Part shown: positions 9,030-16,573 of the stretch, piece by piece
How positions within the stretch are numbered: the first letter of the stretch is position 1
How the letters are laid out: every line of letters begins with the position of its first letter
Assembly: GCA_012523015.1 (NCBI GenBank)
Contig: JAAYJI010000236.1
Coordinates: forward strand, 1 to 43,835
DNA: 43,835 nt
Source: Candidatus Hydrogenedentota bacterium
GTDB taxonomy: Bacteria; Hydrogenedentota; Hydrogenedentia; Hydrogenedentales; CAITNO01
Reading direction: 5' to 3'
Notes under the pieces: model-generated
Database searches by the model: none
What the model saw: only the letters and a program-made list of their open reading frames with translations
Told to the model about the DNA's origin: nothing
Translations under genes and position numbers: made by a program

Positions 9030-9359
9030 TTAGCGTTGCTCTTCGTCGGGGAGCGGCGCAATATGAAAGCGTTCTTCCAGCTCCGTTAGTCTTGTTGCGA
9101 TGGCATCCAGTTCCCGGATTAGCGCTTGAATATCGTGTTCTTGCTTCGCCTCACTCTTATGCTTTTGTACGGCGTATTCAAAAGCCGTTAGGATAGCGAA
9201 AAGCTGCGTATCCACGAATCGATGTTCTTCTTCGAAAGCTTTCATAGAGGCTTCGATCTCTTGGGCAATGCTATGGGTCGTCTTCAAATCAAGATAAATG
9301 GGCAGGTCAACAGGTATCTTGTTAATGATTACCCGTGTTGTTGCTGCTTTTGAAGTCAT
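9030..9359 (-). CDS. zapA: ZapA-like cell-division protein
   Basis: This 109-residue protein begins with a beta-rich segment (TRVIINKIPVDLPIYLDL) followed by long helices ending in a coiled coil (LIRELDAIATRLTELEERF). That is the plan of ZapA, which bundles FtsZ filaments as a dimer or tetramer. Sequence similarity is modest, but position supports the call: zapA commonly follows pheS-pheT in other bacteria. Its ATG overlaps the stop of the preceding coiled-coil gene in ATGA (9356-9359), so translation is coupled. It converges on the DUF3810 gene with only 7 bases between stops and no terminator hairpin. Confidence 0.65.
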   Translation of the reverse strand: MTSKAATTRVIINKIPVDLPIYLDLKTTHSIAQEIEASMKAFEEEHRFVDTQLFAILTAFEYAVQKHKSEAKQEHDIQALIRELDAIATRLTELEERFHIAPLPDEEQR

Positions 9360-9652
9360 AGCTCTATTGATCCGGATATGGCTTTGGCGATGGTTAGGAT
9401 GCGTTTGGTGCGTTCTCGTATTTCCAGATTTTGTTCGCGCAGGCGTTGGTTCTCGTCTTCAAGGGAAGGCAAACGGGCGAGCGTATGTTCCATTGTTTTC
9501 AAGTTGCGGCCGATACTCCACCATTCCTGAACTTTTTGTTCTTTTTCATCTTGCGCTGCGTGCAAGAGCCTTTCATGTCTTTCCAGCAAAACTTCTAGGT
9601 TTTCAACAGAGGCGCTGATCCGTGAAATATACTGTTTAAGAAAAGGATTCAT
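9356..9652 (-). CDS. Small coiled-coil protein, possibly ZapB-like
   Basis: This 98-residue protein is almost entirely predicted coiled coil, rich in Glu, Arg, Leu and Gln with heptad spacing (for example LPSLEDENQRLREQNLEIRE). It has no signal peptide or membrane helix. It sits between pheT and zapA with 4-base ATGA overlaps on both sides. Its length and position fit a ZapB-like partner of ZapA in Z-ring organisation, but sequence alone cannot prove this because coiled coils resemble one another by composition. Confidence 0.6.
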   Translation of the reverse strand: MNPFLKQYISRISASVENLEVLLERHERLLHAAQDEKEQKVQEWWSIGRNLKTMEHTLARLPSLEDENQRLREQNLEIRERTKRILTIAKAISGSIEL

Positions 9653-10251
9653 CGCAGCACGGCTCCACAGTTTTTAACGACGGCATTAACGACACGATCC
9701 ATCGCTTTTTGTGTATCTTTATCGGTAAGTGTACGTTCGGGAGATTGGAAGAGCAGGCTGAGCGCCACGCTTTTTTTATCAGGCGGCAGCGGTTTCCCCG
9801 AATACACATCAAAGATATTCACTGCTTTTAAGAGTGCGCCGCCTGCATTGGCAGCGGCTTTGATAATTGTTTCTGCAGGAACCGCTTTATCGACGACAAG
9901 TGCAATATCACGCAGCGCCGGCGGATATTGGGGAATGCTTTCGAACTGCGCAGGCGGCAGCGGTTTGGCCAACAAAAAGTCAAGGCTCAACTCGAAGACA
10001 TAGCTGTTTTCGGGCAGGTCCCAATCGCGGGCTACTTGGGGATCCACTTTTCCGAGTTGCCCCAGATCTTGTTTGCGCAATTTGATTGATGCCCGCTGAC
10101 CTTGTTGGAAAGCCGGAGATTCCAAAGTATCGAGTTGGAAAGAACGATTGAAGAAATCGGCGGTAGATTCCAGATAGCCTTTCAAGTCGAAAAAGTCCCA
10201 AGGCCGTTCCGGCGCATTCCACAGGCCGGGAGTAATTCCGCAAAGGAGCAC
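9649..10251 (-). CDS. pheT: Phenylalanyl-tRNA synthetase beta subunit, C-terminal part after an in-frame stop
   Basis: About 200 codons continue in the same frame as the upstream pheT part, only six codons after its TAA. They hold the end of the catalytic-like core (GITPGLWNAPERPWDFFDLK) and a complete FDX-ACB anticodon-recognition domain (about the last 95 residues, with YPPALRDIALVVD and FDVYSGKPLPPDKKSVALSL). Read through the stop, the total is about 797 residues, the normal PheT length. If translated separately the first usable start would be GTG at 10251, with no convincing Shine-Dalgarno. The downstream gene overlaps this stop in ATGA, so the operon relies on ribosomes arriving here. 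Confidence 0.85.
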   Translation of the reverse strand: MLLCGITPGLWNAPERPWDFFDLKGYLESTADFFNRSFQLDTLESPAFQQGQRASIKLRKQDLGQLGKVDPQVARDWDLPENSYVFELSLDFLLAKPLPPAQFESIPQYPPALRDIALVVDKAVPAETIIKAAANAGGALLKAVNIFDVYSGKPLPPDKKSVALSLLFQSPERTLTDKDTQKAMDRVVNAVVKNCGAVLR

Positions 10252-10269
10252 GGCGAGGGTGGGTACTTC

Positions 10270-12042
10270 TTAGGGTAAAAGTTCATCTTCCACCGGAAGA
10301 TATACAGGCCCAACTTCGAAGATGGCAACACTGTTTGCGCCTCGTTTACAATTGTAGGCGGCGGTGGCGTAGAGAGTAGGTATCAAGGAACTGCGCATGC
10401 CCGCATAATTTTCGGACAGAGGATTTTCCAACATGACCATGGAGGAAGAAGGAGTCTCCAATCGGGCGCGCGACACGTTTTCCCTACTTGAGAAGGACCA
10501 GTTAAGCACTTCTGTAAGGCCTAATGCAGCGAGTCGGTGCCGCAATGCGCGCAAGGTTTTCTCTTGGGGCGCAAAAATTATCTCAGACTGGCGTACAGGC
10601 GGCATAGTGACGGGGATTCGGTCATAGCCGTAATGACGAGCGATTTCCTCAATCAGATCGGCTTCATGGGTCACATCGTGGCGCCACGACGGCACTTCTA
10701 AAAGGCAGTCCTTCTCCCGAACCTGACTTGCGGTGAATCCCAGTTTTTTCAAAATTGCCTGTTGTTCTTCTTTCGCAATTGCCACGCCGAGCAGCCTGTC
10801 GGTCCGATCAAAGCGCAAGCGGACTTGAGGCGCTACGTGTTTTTCAGGATAGGCATCCAAGACGCCCGGCGCTACAGAGGCGCCGGCGAGTTCCTGCATT
10901 AAGGCGGCGGCACGATTTAAGGCGTAGGGCACCATATTGCAATCGGCGCCGCGCTGGATGTTTTGTGCCGCTTCCGTTAAAAGCGCGAGTTTTCGTGCAG
11001 TAGAACGAATGGATCGGGGCGTAAAATAGGCACTTTCGAGAAAGACATGTTTGGTGTTAGCGTCTACTTCGCTGTCGAAGCCGCCCATGACACCGCCCAC
11101 AGCTTGGGGATTTTTGGCGTCAGCGATTACGAGCATATCTTCTGTGAGTGCGTGCTCTTGTTCATCCAGCGTTTTTATGCCTTCTCCCGGTCGGCTGCGC
11201 CGCACCACAATCCGATTTTCGGCGAGTTTATCAAAATCAAAGGCGTGCAGCGGGTGCCCGGTTTCCAACAACACATAGTTGGTAATGTCGACAATGTTAT
11301 TGATAGGGCGTTGACCGGCTGCGATCAGCCGTGCGCAAAGCCAGGGAGGAGAGGCTTGGATAACCACATTGCGCAAGACACGGCCGGCATAGCGGGGGCA
11401 TAAATCCGGGTCTTCAATGGTGACGCCGGAGACTTCTTTGGCTGCAGTGCCTTCCTCGTCTAAGTGAATTTCGGGCAGTTGCAGAGGAAGGTTGTAGTAG
11501 GCGCTCAATTCGCGGGCGACCCCGATCATCCCTGCCCAGTCGCCGCGGTTGGGGGTTACTTCGATTTCGAAGACCACATCATTTAGGCCCAAGACCTCTT
11601 TGATATCGGCGCCGATGGGGGCGTCGGGATCAAGAATCATGAGACCTGCATGCTCTTCTCCCAATCCCAATTCGCGAAGTGAACACATCATGCCGCAGGA
11701 TTGGACGCCCCGCATTTTCCTGTTTCCGATTTTGAAGCCGCCGGGGAGGCAAGATCCATCAATGGCGGTGGGCACTTTGTCGCCGACTTTCATATTTGTT
11801 GCGCCGCAGATAATTTGGAGGGGCTCCTCTCCGCCAATGTTGGTTTGGCATACCACCAGTTTATCGGCGTCGGGATGGGGCTGGATGTCCACGATCTGCC
11901 CCACATAAATATCTTTGATCTCTTTGCCGGGCTCTCGGATCGCTTCAATTTCCATTCCGAGCATGGTCATACGTTCCGCAAGTTCTTCCGTACTCACTTG
12001 CAGCGGCACCAATTCTTTTAACCAGTTCAGTGATATTTGCAT
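10270..12042 (-). CDS. pheT: Phenylalanyl-tRNA synthetase beta subunit, N-terminal part, cut by an in-frame TAA
   Basis: 590 residues of PheT, which with PheS forms the (alpha-beta)2 enzyme charging tRNA-Phe. The N-terminal EMAP/OB tRNA-binding domain (IYVGQIVDIQPHPDADKL, SCGMMCSLRELG) is followed by the B3/B4 editing region (TPNRGDWAGMIGVARELSAY), the B5 domain (VRLRFDRTDRLLGV) and the start of the catalytic-like module (LTEVLNWSFSSRE). It ends abruptly at VYLPVEDELLP with TAA at 10270-10272. The next codons in the same frame read EVPTLAVLLCG, the expected continuation. There is no frameshift and no homopolymer at the site. pheS ends one base upstream of this gene. The break may be a consensus error, a real mutation or recoding. 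Confidence 0.92.
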   Translation of the reverse strand: MQISLNWLKELVPLQVSTEELAERMTMLGMEIEAIREPGKEIKDIYVGQIVDIQPHPDADKLVVCQTNIGGEEPLQIICGATNMKVGDKVPTAIDGSCLPGGFKIGNRKMRGVQSCGMMCSLRELGLGEEHAGLMILDPDAPIGADIKEVLGLNDVVFEIEVTPNRGDWAGMIGVARELSAYYNLPLQLPEIHLDEEGTAAKEVSGVTIEDPDLCPRYAGRVLRNVVIQASPPWLCARLIAAGQRPINNIVDITNYVLLETGHPLHAFDFDKLAENRIVVRRSRPGEGIKTLDEQEHALTEDMLVIADAKNPQAVGGVMGGFDSEVDANTKHVFLESAYFTPRSIRSTARKLALLTEAAQNIQRGADCNMVPYALNRAAALMQELAGASVAPGVLDAYPEKHVAPQVRLRFDRTDRLLGVAIAKEEQQAILKKLGFTASQVREKDCLLEVPSWRHDVTHEADLIEEIARHYGYDRIPVTMPPVRQSEIIFAPQEKTLRALRHRLAALGLTEVLNWSFSSRENVSRARLETPSSSMVMLENPLSENYAGMRSSLIPTLYATAAYNCKRGANSVAIFEVGPVYLPVEDELLP

Positions 12043-12043
12043 G

Positions 12044-13054
12044 TTAGAATTGCTCCAAAAATCTTAGGTCGTTTTCATAGAGGTGGGTGATACTGCTGAT
12101 CGCATGGCGTACCATGGCGATGCGATCAAGCCCTAAACCAAAGGCATATCCGGAATACTGTTCATAGTCATAGGCAACATTTTTGAAGACTTGGGGATGC
12201 ACCATGCCGCAGCCCAGAATTTCAAGCCACTTACTTTTGGTCTCGCCCGTATGCCGGTCTTTTGCCGTCCAGAGGATATCCACTTCAGCGCTCGGTTCGG
12301 TAAAGGGAAAGAAATGAGGGCGAAAACGCACCTTCACATCTGCGCCGAAAAAGCTATGGATAAAATGCATCAAGGTGCCTTTCAAATCGGCGAAGGTAAT
12401 CCCTTTATCTACCAACAGCCCTTCCATCTGTACAAACATGGGGCTGTGGGTCGCATCCAAATCAACACGGTACACACGACCGGGTGCGATGACGGCGACG
12501 GGCGGCGGTGTCTGTTCCATCACGCGGATTTGTACGGGTGAGGTCTGCGTACGTAATACCACGCCAGGCTGTACGAAAAAGGTATCGTGTGAATCACGAG
12601 CGGGATGATCGTCCGGCGTATTCAAAGCATCGAAATTATAGTATTCCGTTTCTACATCGGGACCTGTCGCCACTTGGAATCCCATCTGCGTAAAGATGTC
12701 TTCGATTTCCTCACGGATGCGGTTGAGCACATGAAGATGGCCTGTAGCAACCCGTCGGCCCGGCAGCGACAAATCAACACTTTGATCCATTGCCTTACGC
12801 TGCTGTACAGTACGTTCTAATGCTTTGAAACGTTCGTCAATGGCGGCGGCGAGAATTTCTTTCAAGCTGTTGGCTTGCTGACCGATCTCACGGCGTTCGT
12901 CTACGGATGCTTTCGCAAGGCCGCGCAGAATTTCGGTCAATTTCCCTTTGCGCCCTAAGAAGGCGACGCGCAGTTCTTCCAAACTTTTGAGATCGGCTGC
13001 CGCGGTAATGCCGGCGAGCCCTTCTTGTCGCAGTGATTCAATCTGTTCTTTCAT
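12044..13054 (-). CDS. pheS: Phenylalanyl-tRNA synthetase alpha subunit
   Basis: 336-337 residues of the class II catalytic subunit. An N-terminal coiled coil (MKEQIESLRQEGLAGITAAA, FLGRKGKLTEILRGL) is followed by the catalytic core. Motif 2 is at RVYRVDLDATHSPMFVQMEG, the phenylalanine pocket at FRPHFFPFTEPSAEVDILW, and motif 3 at YAFGLGLDRIAMVRH. Start ATG 13054 is preferred over the longer frame from 13195 because MKEQIESL matches family N-termini and the extra 47 codons would overlap yggS. The ribosome site (TTAGGGTG) is modest. pheT follows after one base. Confidence 0.95.
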   Translation of the reverse strand: MKEQIESLRQEGLAGITAAADLKSLEELRVAFLGRKGKLTEILRGLAKASVDERREIGQQANSLKEILAAAIDERFKALERTVQQRKAMDQSVDLSLPGRRVATGHLHVLNRIREEIEDIFTQMGFQVATGPDVETEYYNFDALNTPDDHPARDSHDTFFVQPGVVLRTQTSPVQIRVMEQTPPPVAVIAPGRVYRVDLDATHSPMFVQMEGLLVDKGITFADLKGTLMHFIHSFFGADVKVRFRPHFFPFTEPSAEVDILWTAKDRHTGETKSKWLEILGCGMVHPQVFKNVAYDYEQYSGYAFGLGLDRIAMVRHAISSITHLYENDLRFLEQF

Positions 13055-13153
13055 AAAAAAACACCCTAATTTAACGTGTATAAATAAGGACTGAAGTCCC
13101 TGTTGATTGCTCAGGATTAGCGTCCGGATGAGAACACTATTTTCATAAGCCCT

Positions 13154-13159
13154 ATTATA
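13154..13159 (-). promoter_or_regulatory. Possible -10 box of the pheST operon
   Basis: TATAAT on the minus strand overlaps the yggS stop codon and stands about 100 bases before the pheS start. No good -35 is visible. The leader contains a small stem (AGGGAC and GTCCTT, with one G-U pair, around TTCA, near 13094-13109) but no Phe-rich leader peptide and no T-box, so classic attenuation is not supported. Confidence 0.3.
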
Positions 13160-13814
13160 TAAATAAAGCTTGCCCAATCCGCACTTGTGTGGCACCTTCC
13201 TCGACGGCTATTTCATAATCGTTACTCATTCCCATGCTGCATTCCGGCAAGCCTGACGATTGTGTCAATTCCTTCAAGCTGCGAAAACAAGAACGAAGTA
13301 CCTGTTCCGGCGCATCAAAGGGAGCCATCGTCATCAAGCCTTTGACCCGCAGGCGATCAAAAGCGCCCATCTCCTTGAGCGCTTCGGGCACTTCCGCAAC
13401 CGTGAAGCCATGCTTCGACGCTTCTCCGCTGACATTCACTTCAATCAGTATTTCTAAACTTTTATCGTGTTGTTCACAGCGTCGTTGCAGATTCTCTGCA
13501 ACTTTCACGCGGTCAACGGCATCAGCAACAGAAAATAGGGTGACCACATCGCCTGCCTTGCGTGTTTGTATAGGCGCTATATAGTGCCAGAAGATATCCT
13601 TGGGCAGCGCATCAACTTTTGGTTGTGCCGAGGCTAAGCGATTCTCTCCAAAGTGGCGTAAGCCTAAATCATAGAGGACTTGTATTTCATCGACAGACAC
13701 CGTTTTGGTTATGGCGACCAGCTTGACTGTTGACGCATCACGCCCGCCGCGGACTGCTGCCTCCGTAATTTTTCCCTGAATTTGATTTAGATTATACAAC
13801 AATCGTTCACGCAT
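13155..13814 (-). CDS. YggS/PLPBP-family pyridoxal phosphate homeostasis protein
   Basis: 219 residues of a single-domain PLP-binding TIM barrel related to the alanine racemase N-terminal domain. The PLP lysine lies in LVAITKTVSVDEI, followed by HFGENRLASAQPKV, IEVNVSGEASKHGF, LRVKGLMTMAPF and the end motif MGMSNDYEIAVEEGATQVRIGQALF. These proteins buffer PLP and are not known enzymes. One conserved stretch is atypical: WHYIAPIQTRKA replaces the usual H-[FL]-I-G-x-L-Q-x-N-K. It is upstream of pheST on the same strand, 100 bases away. pdxA, of the vitamin B6 pathway, lies about 3 kb upstream on the same strand. Confidence 0.93.
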   Translation of the reverse strand: MRERLLYNLNQIQGKITEAAVRGGRDASTVKLVAITKTVSVDEIQVLYDLGLRHFGENRLASAQPKVDALPKDIFWHYIAPIQTRKAGDVVTLFSVADAVDRVKVAENLQRRCEQHDKSLEILIEVNVSGEASKHGFTVAEVPEALKEMGAFDRLRVKGLMTMAPFDAPEQVLRSCFRSLKELTQSSGLPECSMGMSNDYEIAVEEGATQVRIGQALFI

Positions 13815-14023
13815 GAATGAGATGCCTTTTGCTCCCCTTAGAATGAGCAGGGCAGCGAGTTTAACAAATCTGCCGCACTAGATACAGAACAAGCCAAGCG
13901 GATCGGACTACTTCTTTATTAAAAATGGCGCGGCAAGAGGAGTACGCCCAAGTTTCTTTAAAGCGTATTCTGTCATAAATCGACTGCTTTGCTCTTAGGA
14001 GTACGCGGCTTGTCACCTATTCA

Positions 14024-14079
14024 GACACAAGTTTTTTTCTGTGATCTACATGAAAAAGGATTCTTAAAAATCTTGTGTC
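14024..14079. repeat. Inverted repeat downstream of the exported phosphatase-fold gene
   Basis: GACACAAG (14024-14031) and CTTGTGTC (14072-14079) are perfect 8-base arms around a 40-base AT-rich interior. The interior holds a nested TTTTTC/GAAAAA pair. It lies just past the stop at 14088, so it may be the transcript end of that gene, but it lacks the compact GC-rich stem of a normal intrinsic terminator. Confidence 0.4.
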
Positions 14080-14087
14080 ATTCTATT

Positions 14088-14963
14088 TTATTTGAAGCCA
14101 ACCAATACAGGCATATGATCACTTAAGGCGTAGGAAGTGGGGTCGTCAGGATTGGGAACAAAGGGCACTTTGTTGAGCACTTCGGCGCGTTGTCCCCGTT
14201 CCGCGAGTTCCGGAGTAGCAACAATGTAATCAATTTGATATTTAGGATCGACGCTGTTAAAGGTCGGCACATCGCCAATACCCAGTTGTGCATTCATGTC
14301 CACCAGTCCCGCTTCTTGCAAAAGCTTATGTTCCGGGTCGCCGGGTTTATGATTTAAGTCGCCTTGTAAAAGCACTTCGCCCGTTTTGCGAAGTTTCTCA
14401 ATCAGGGCAATGATCGCTTCCGTTTCTTGGATGCGAATGTCTTGTTTGTGGGCGTGGAAGTGGGTGGTAATGACATGCAGCGTGCCCCAAGGCGTTTTCA
14501 GTTCTGCACGACCCAGATGTCTGGTGAATAGGGCGGAACTATGGGCAGCGCCCGCACTGGGTCGGTCTTCGCTGTCGACAATGTCAAAGCGGGTGACAAT
14601 AGCGCCGGGAAATCCGCAGGGGTAGCTAGGCGATCCTTTGACACCTGTCGAGAAATAGGCATGCTGCATGTTTAAGGTGAGGGCGAAACGTTCAACGAGG
14701 GGTTCAAAAGGTGCTTCAGACAAGTTGATCAGGTCTGGGGAAAATTCAGCCAATGCTTTAGCGGTTACTTCTGGAAGCTGATCGCGGTCCGTTTCTAATT
14801 TGCTGCGGTTCTCATCGGTTTCGGGGAAGCCAATGAAGGCAAGCACATTGTACGCGATACTTGTGAATGCGGTCGTATCAGCAGCTGCTAAAGATTTGGC
14901 ACTTAAGCCAAGTAATCCGGCTCCTGTCAACTGTAAAAATAAACGTCGATCCATTTGTCGCAT
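14088..14963 (-). CDS. Exported endonuclease/exonuclease/phosphatase-family protein
   Basis: 291 residues from ATG 14963, fixed by an ideal Shine-Dalgarno (AAGGAG, 7 bases upstream). The N-terminus MRQMDRRLFLQLTGAG, then an apolar run and AKSLAAAD, looks like a Tat signal (RRxFL). The mature part has the DNase I-like four-layer fold motifs: IAYNVLAF, NLSEAPF (metal glutamate), LQGDLNHKPGDPEH (catalytic D-x-N), YQIDYIVATPE and a final ALSDHMPVLVGF (catalytic SDH). Relatives include exported nucleases, phosphodiesterases and sphingomyelinase-like enzymes, and the substrate cannot be read from sequence. The gene appears to stand alone, with 267 bases to the next stop upstream. Confidence 0.88.
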   Translation of the reverse strand: MRQMDRRLFLQLTGAGLLGLSAKSLAAADTTAFTSIAYNVLAFIGFPETDENRSKLETDRDQLPEVTAKALAEFSPDLINLSEAPFEPLVERFALTLNMQHAYFSTGVKGSPSYPCGFPGAIVTRFDIVDSEDRPSAGAAHSSALFTRHLGRAELKTPWGTLHVITTHFHAHKQDIRIQETEAIIALIEKLRKTGEVLLQGDLNHKPGDPEHKLLQEAGLVDMNAQLGIGDVPTFNSVDPKYQIDYIVATPELAERGQRAEVLNKVPFVPNPDDPTSYALSDHMPVLVGFK

Positions 14964-15230
14964 GATTTTCTCCTTAATTCCAAAAGGTAAAGCCGCCGGT
15001 GAGCGCGACCCAATACTGCTGTTGTCTAAGGCGTGTTTACTATAGATCGGATGAACCATAGCACCAGCAATCCAAAGGCTCTTTCTTCGCGTTGCTGTGA
15101 CATTCGTAATCGAAGGAAGAGGTTTTTGTCGGCTGCTGCGAGCACACCCTATGTCCAGAACTCATTGTAACCAGAACACGTTGTCAGGCGCAAGAAGGGG
15201 CAATTCATCGGTCGGGGTAGTCGTGGTACA

Positions 15231-16565
15231 TTAGCGAAGATTACGCATGAGCGCCACGCTGTTGGTGGACCATAGCGCTACGGCAATATCGGGATGTCCG
15301 TCATTATCCAAATCGGCGATTTTTAAGGTTCGTGGTTTACCAGGATTAAAGGCATAGGTCTCTGTGCGGAATTGCTGTCTGGCTGAGCTGTCTGTCGACG
15401 TGTTCAATAACACCACCACATTGCCCGAGGCATGACAAGCGGCGACGATATCCTTTCTGCCGTTTCCGTTTAAGTCGGCCACAGCAATAGCCCGTATTTC
15501 ATGTTCGAGGGTGTTGCGGTCTTTTCCAAGCATCAATTCTTGCGACATAGAGTAGGAGAAAGGACCGTCTCCATAAAAGATGACAATGGAGTCGTCTGTG
15601 TGGGCGTGGCTTGTTACGATGTCCGGTTTGCCGTCGTTATTCATGTCTTCCACAACCACCGTAGTCGGCAATTCGCCGCGCGTTTTGAAACGGGTCATGG
15701 GGATAAACCCGCCTTTGCCTGTTCCGCGAAATAAAGCGATTTCTCCCGTCGTGTAAAGGGTTACGACGAGGTCGGGAATGCCGTCTCCGTCCAGATCCGA
15801 TAAGGCCATGGCACAAGGGCCGCCGGAAACAGGAATATATTGGGGGGAAGCGAAGATCGTTTCGCTATGCCCCGCCATGAACAAGATAATGTCGCTGCTC
15901 CAGCCGGTAGCCAATAAATCGCGTAACCCATCTCCGTTTAAATCGCGGACTAAGACGGAAGTCAGTCCCGGCACGGTGAATAGGGGAATCCCTTCTCCGT
16001 CGCGATGGCACAGATAATCCATTCCTGTCTCCGGGATTTTAAACTCGAAGGGTGAAAAGACATCTTCATCTTTGAGATTTAAAAAGACAGAAATATGCCG
16101 TTGACGTGAGGCGAGAAAGTTGACCGTTATAATATCAGGCCATTTCAAATTGTCCACATTGGCAATGGCAATGGCATAAGGGGCGCTGCCCGCTTTCAGT
16201 GAGGGATGCCGCCTCGTATATTCGAAAGCTTTATCTGCCATGAGTATGGACAATTCATCATTGGCGGGCCTTTCTTCGCGGGGATCGTGAAGTTCACCGC
16301 GATCAGCTGTGATGATGTCGGGCAGCCCATCTCCATTTAAATCGGCTATGGCAATGTCATTTGGATTGGGCCCCACTTGCCAGGTTTTTGAGAGCACGGA
16401 AAAACTGCGCCCCTGATTGTCGCCCATGACGGTCAGGGGAAAGAATAAAAGATATGCTGTCAACAAGGACAGTAGAAGAACGTTCCCCTTGTGCGGAAAG
16501 GCGGGACGACTTCTGTTTACAGGAGTACCATGATTGAGAAAAAACTGTAGCCTTTGCGATGTCAT
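15231..16565 (-). CDS. FG-GAP/VCBS-repeat beta-propeller protein
   Basis: About 444 residues from ATG 16565, nine bases after the pdxA stop. A membrane or signal segment (NVLLLSLLTAYLLFFPLTV) near residues 28-46 is followed by seven calcium-type repeats of the form D-[LMV]-[ND]-x-D-G-x-x-D-[IL]. Examples are DLNGDGLPDIITAD, DLDGDGIPDLVVTL, DMNNDGKPDIVTSH and DLDNDGHPDIAVAL. Seven blades make a complete integrin-alpha-like propeller, so the protein appears whole. Such propellers mediate binding outside the cell; no enzyme domain is present. The long basic region before the hydrophobic segment could be cytoplasmic, or the true start may lie nearer the segment. The coupling to pdxA looks positional rather than functional. 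Confidence 0.85.
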   Translation of the reverse strand: MTSQRLQFFLNHGTPVNRSRPAFPHKGNVLLLSLLTAYLLFFPLTVMGDNQGRSFSVLSKTWQVGPNPNDIAIADLNGDGLPDIITADRGELHDPREERPANDELSILMADKAFEYTRRHPSLKAGSAPYAIAIANVDNLKWPDIITVNFLASRQRHISVFLNLKDEDVFSPFEFKIPETGMDYLCHRDGEGIPLFTVPGLTSVLVRDLNGDGLRDLLATGWSSDIILFMAGHSETIFASPQYIPVSGGPCAMALSDLDGDGIPDLVVTLYTTGEIALFRGTGKGGFIPMTRFKTRGELPTTVVVEDMNNDGKPDIVTSHAHTDDSIVIFYGDGPFSYSMSQELMLGKDRNTLEHEIRAIAVADLNGNGRKDIVAACHASGNVVVLLNTSTDSSARQQFRTETYAFNPGKPRTLKIADLDNDGHPDIAVALWSTNSVALMRNLR

Positions 16566-16573
16566 AGAGATTC

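Noticed and set aside
10073-10080. Third TTGCGCAA copy as a regulatory site
   Set aside because: It lies inside pheT coding sequence, single and away from any sigma-54 promoter; chance occurrence is expected at this frequency.
13055-13154. T-box or Phe-leader attenuator before pheS
   Set aside because: The leader is about 100 bases with no T-box core motif, no terminator stem and no Phe-rich peptide.
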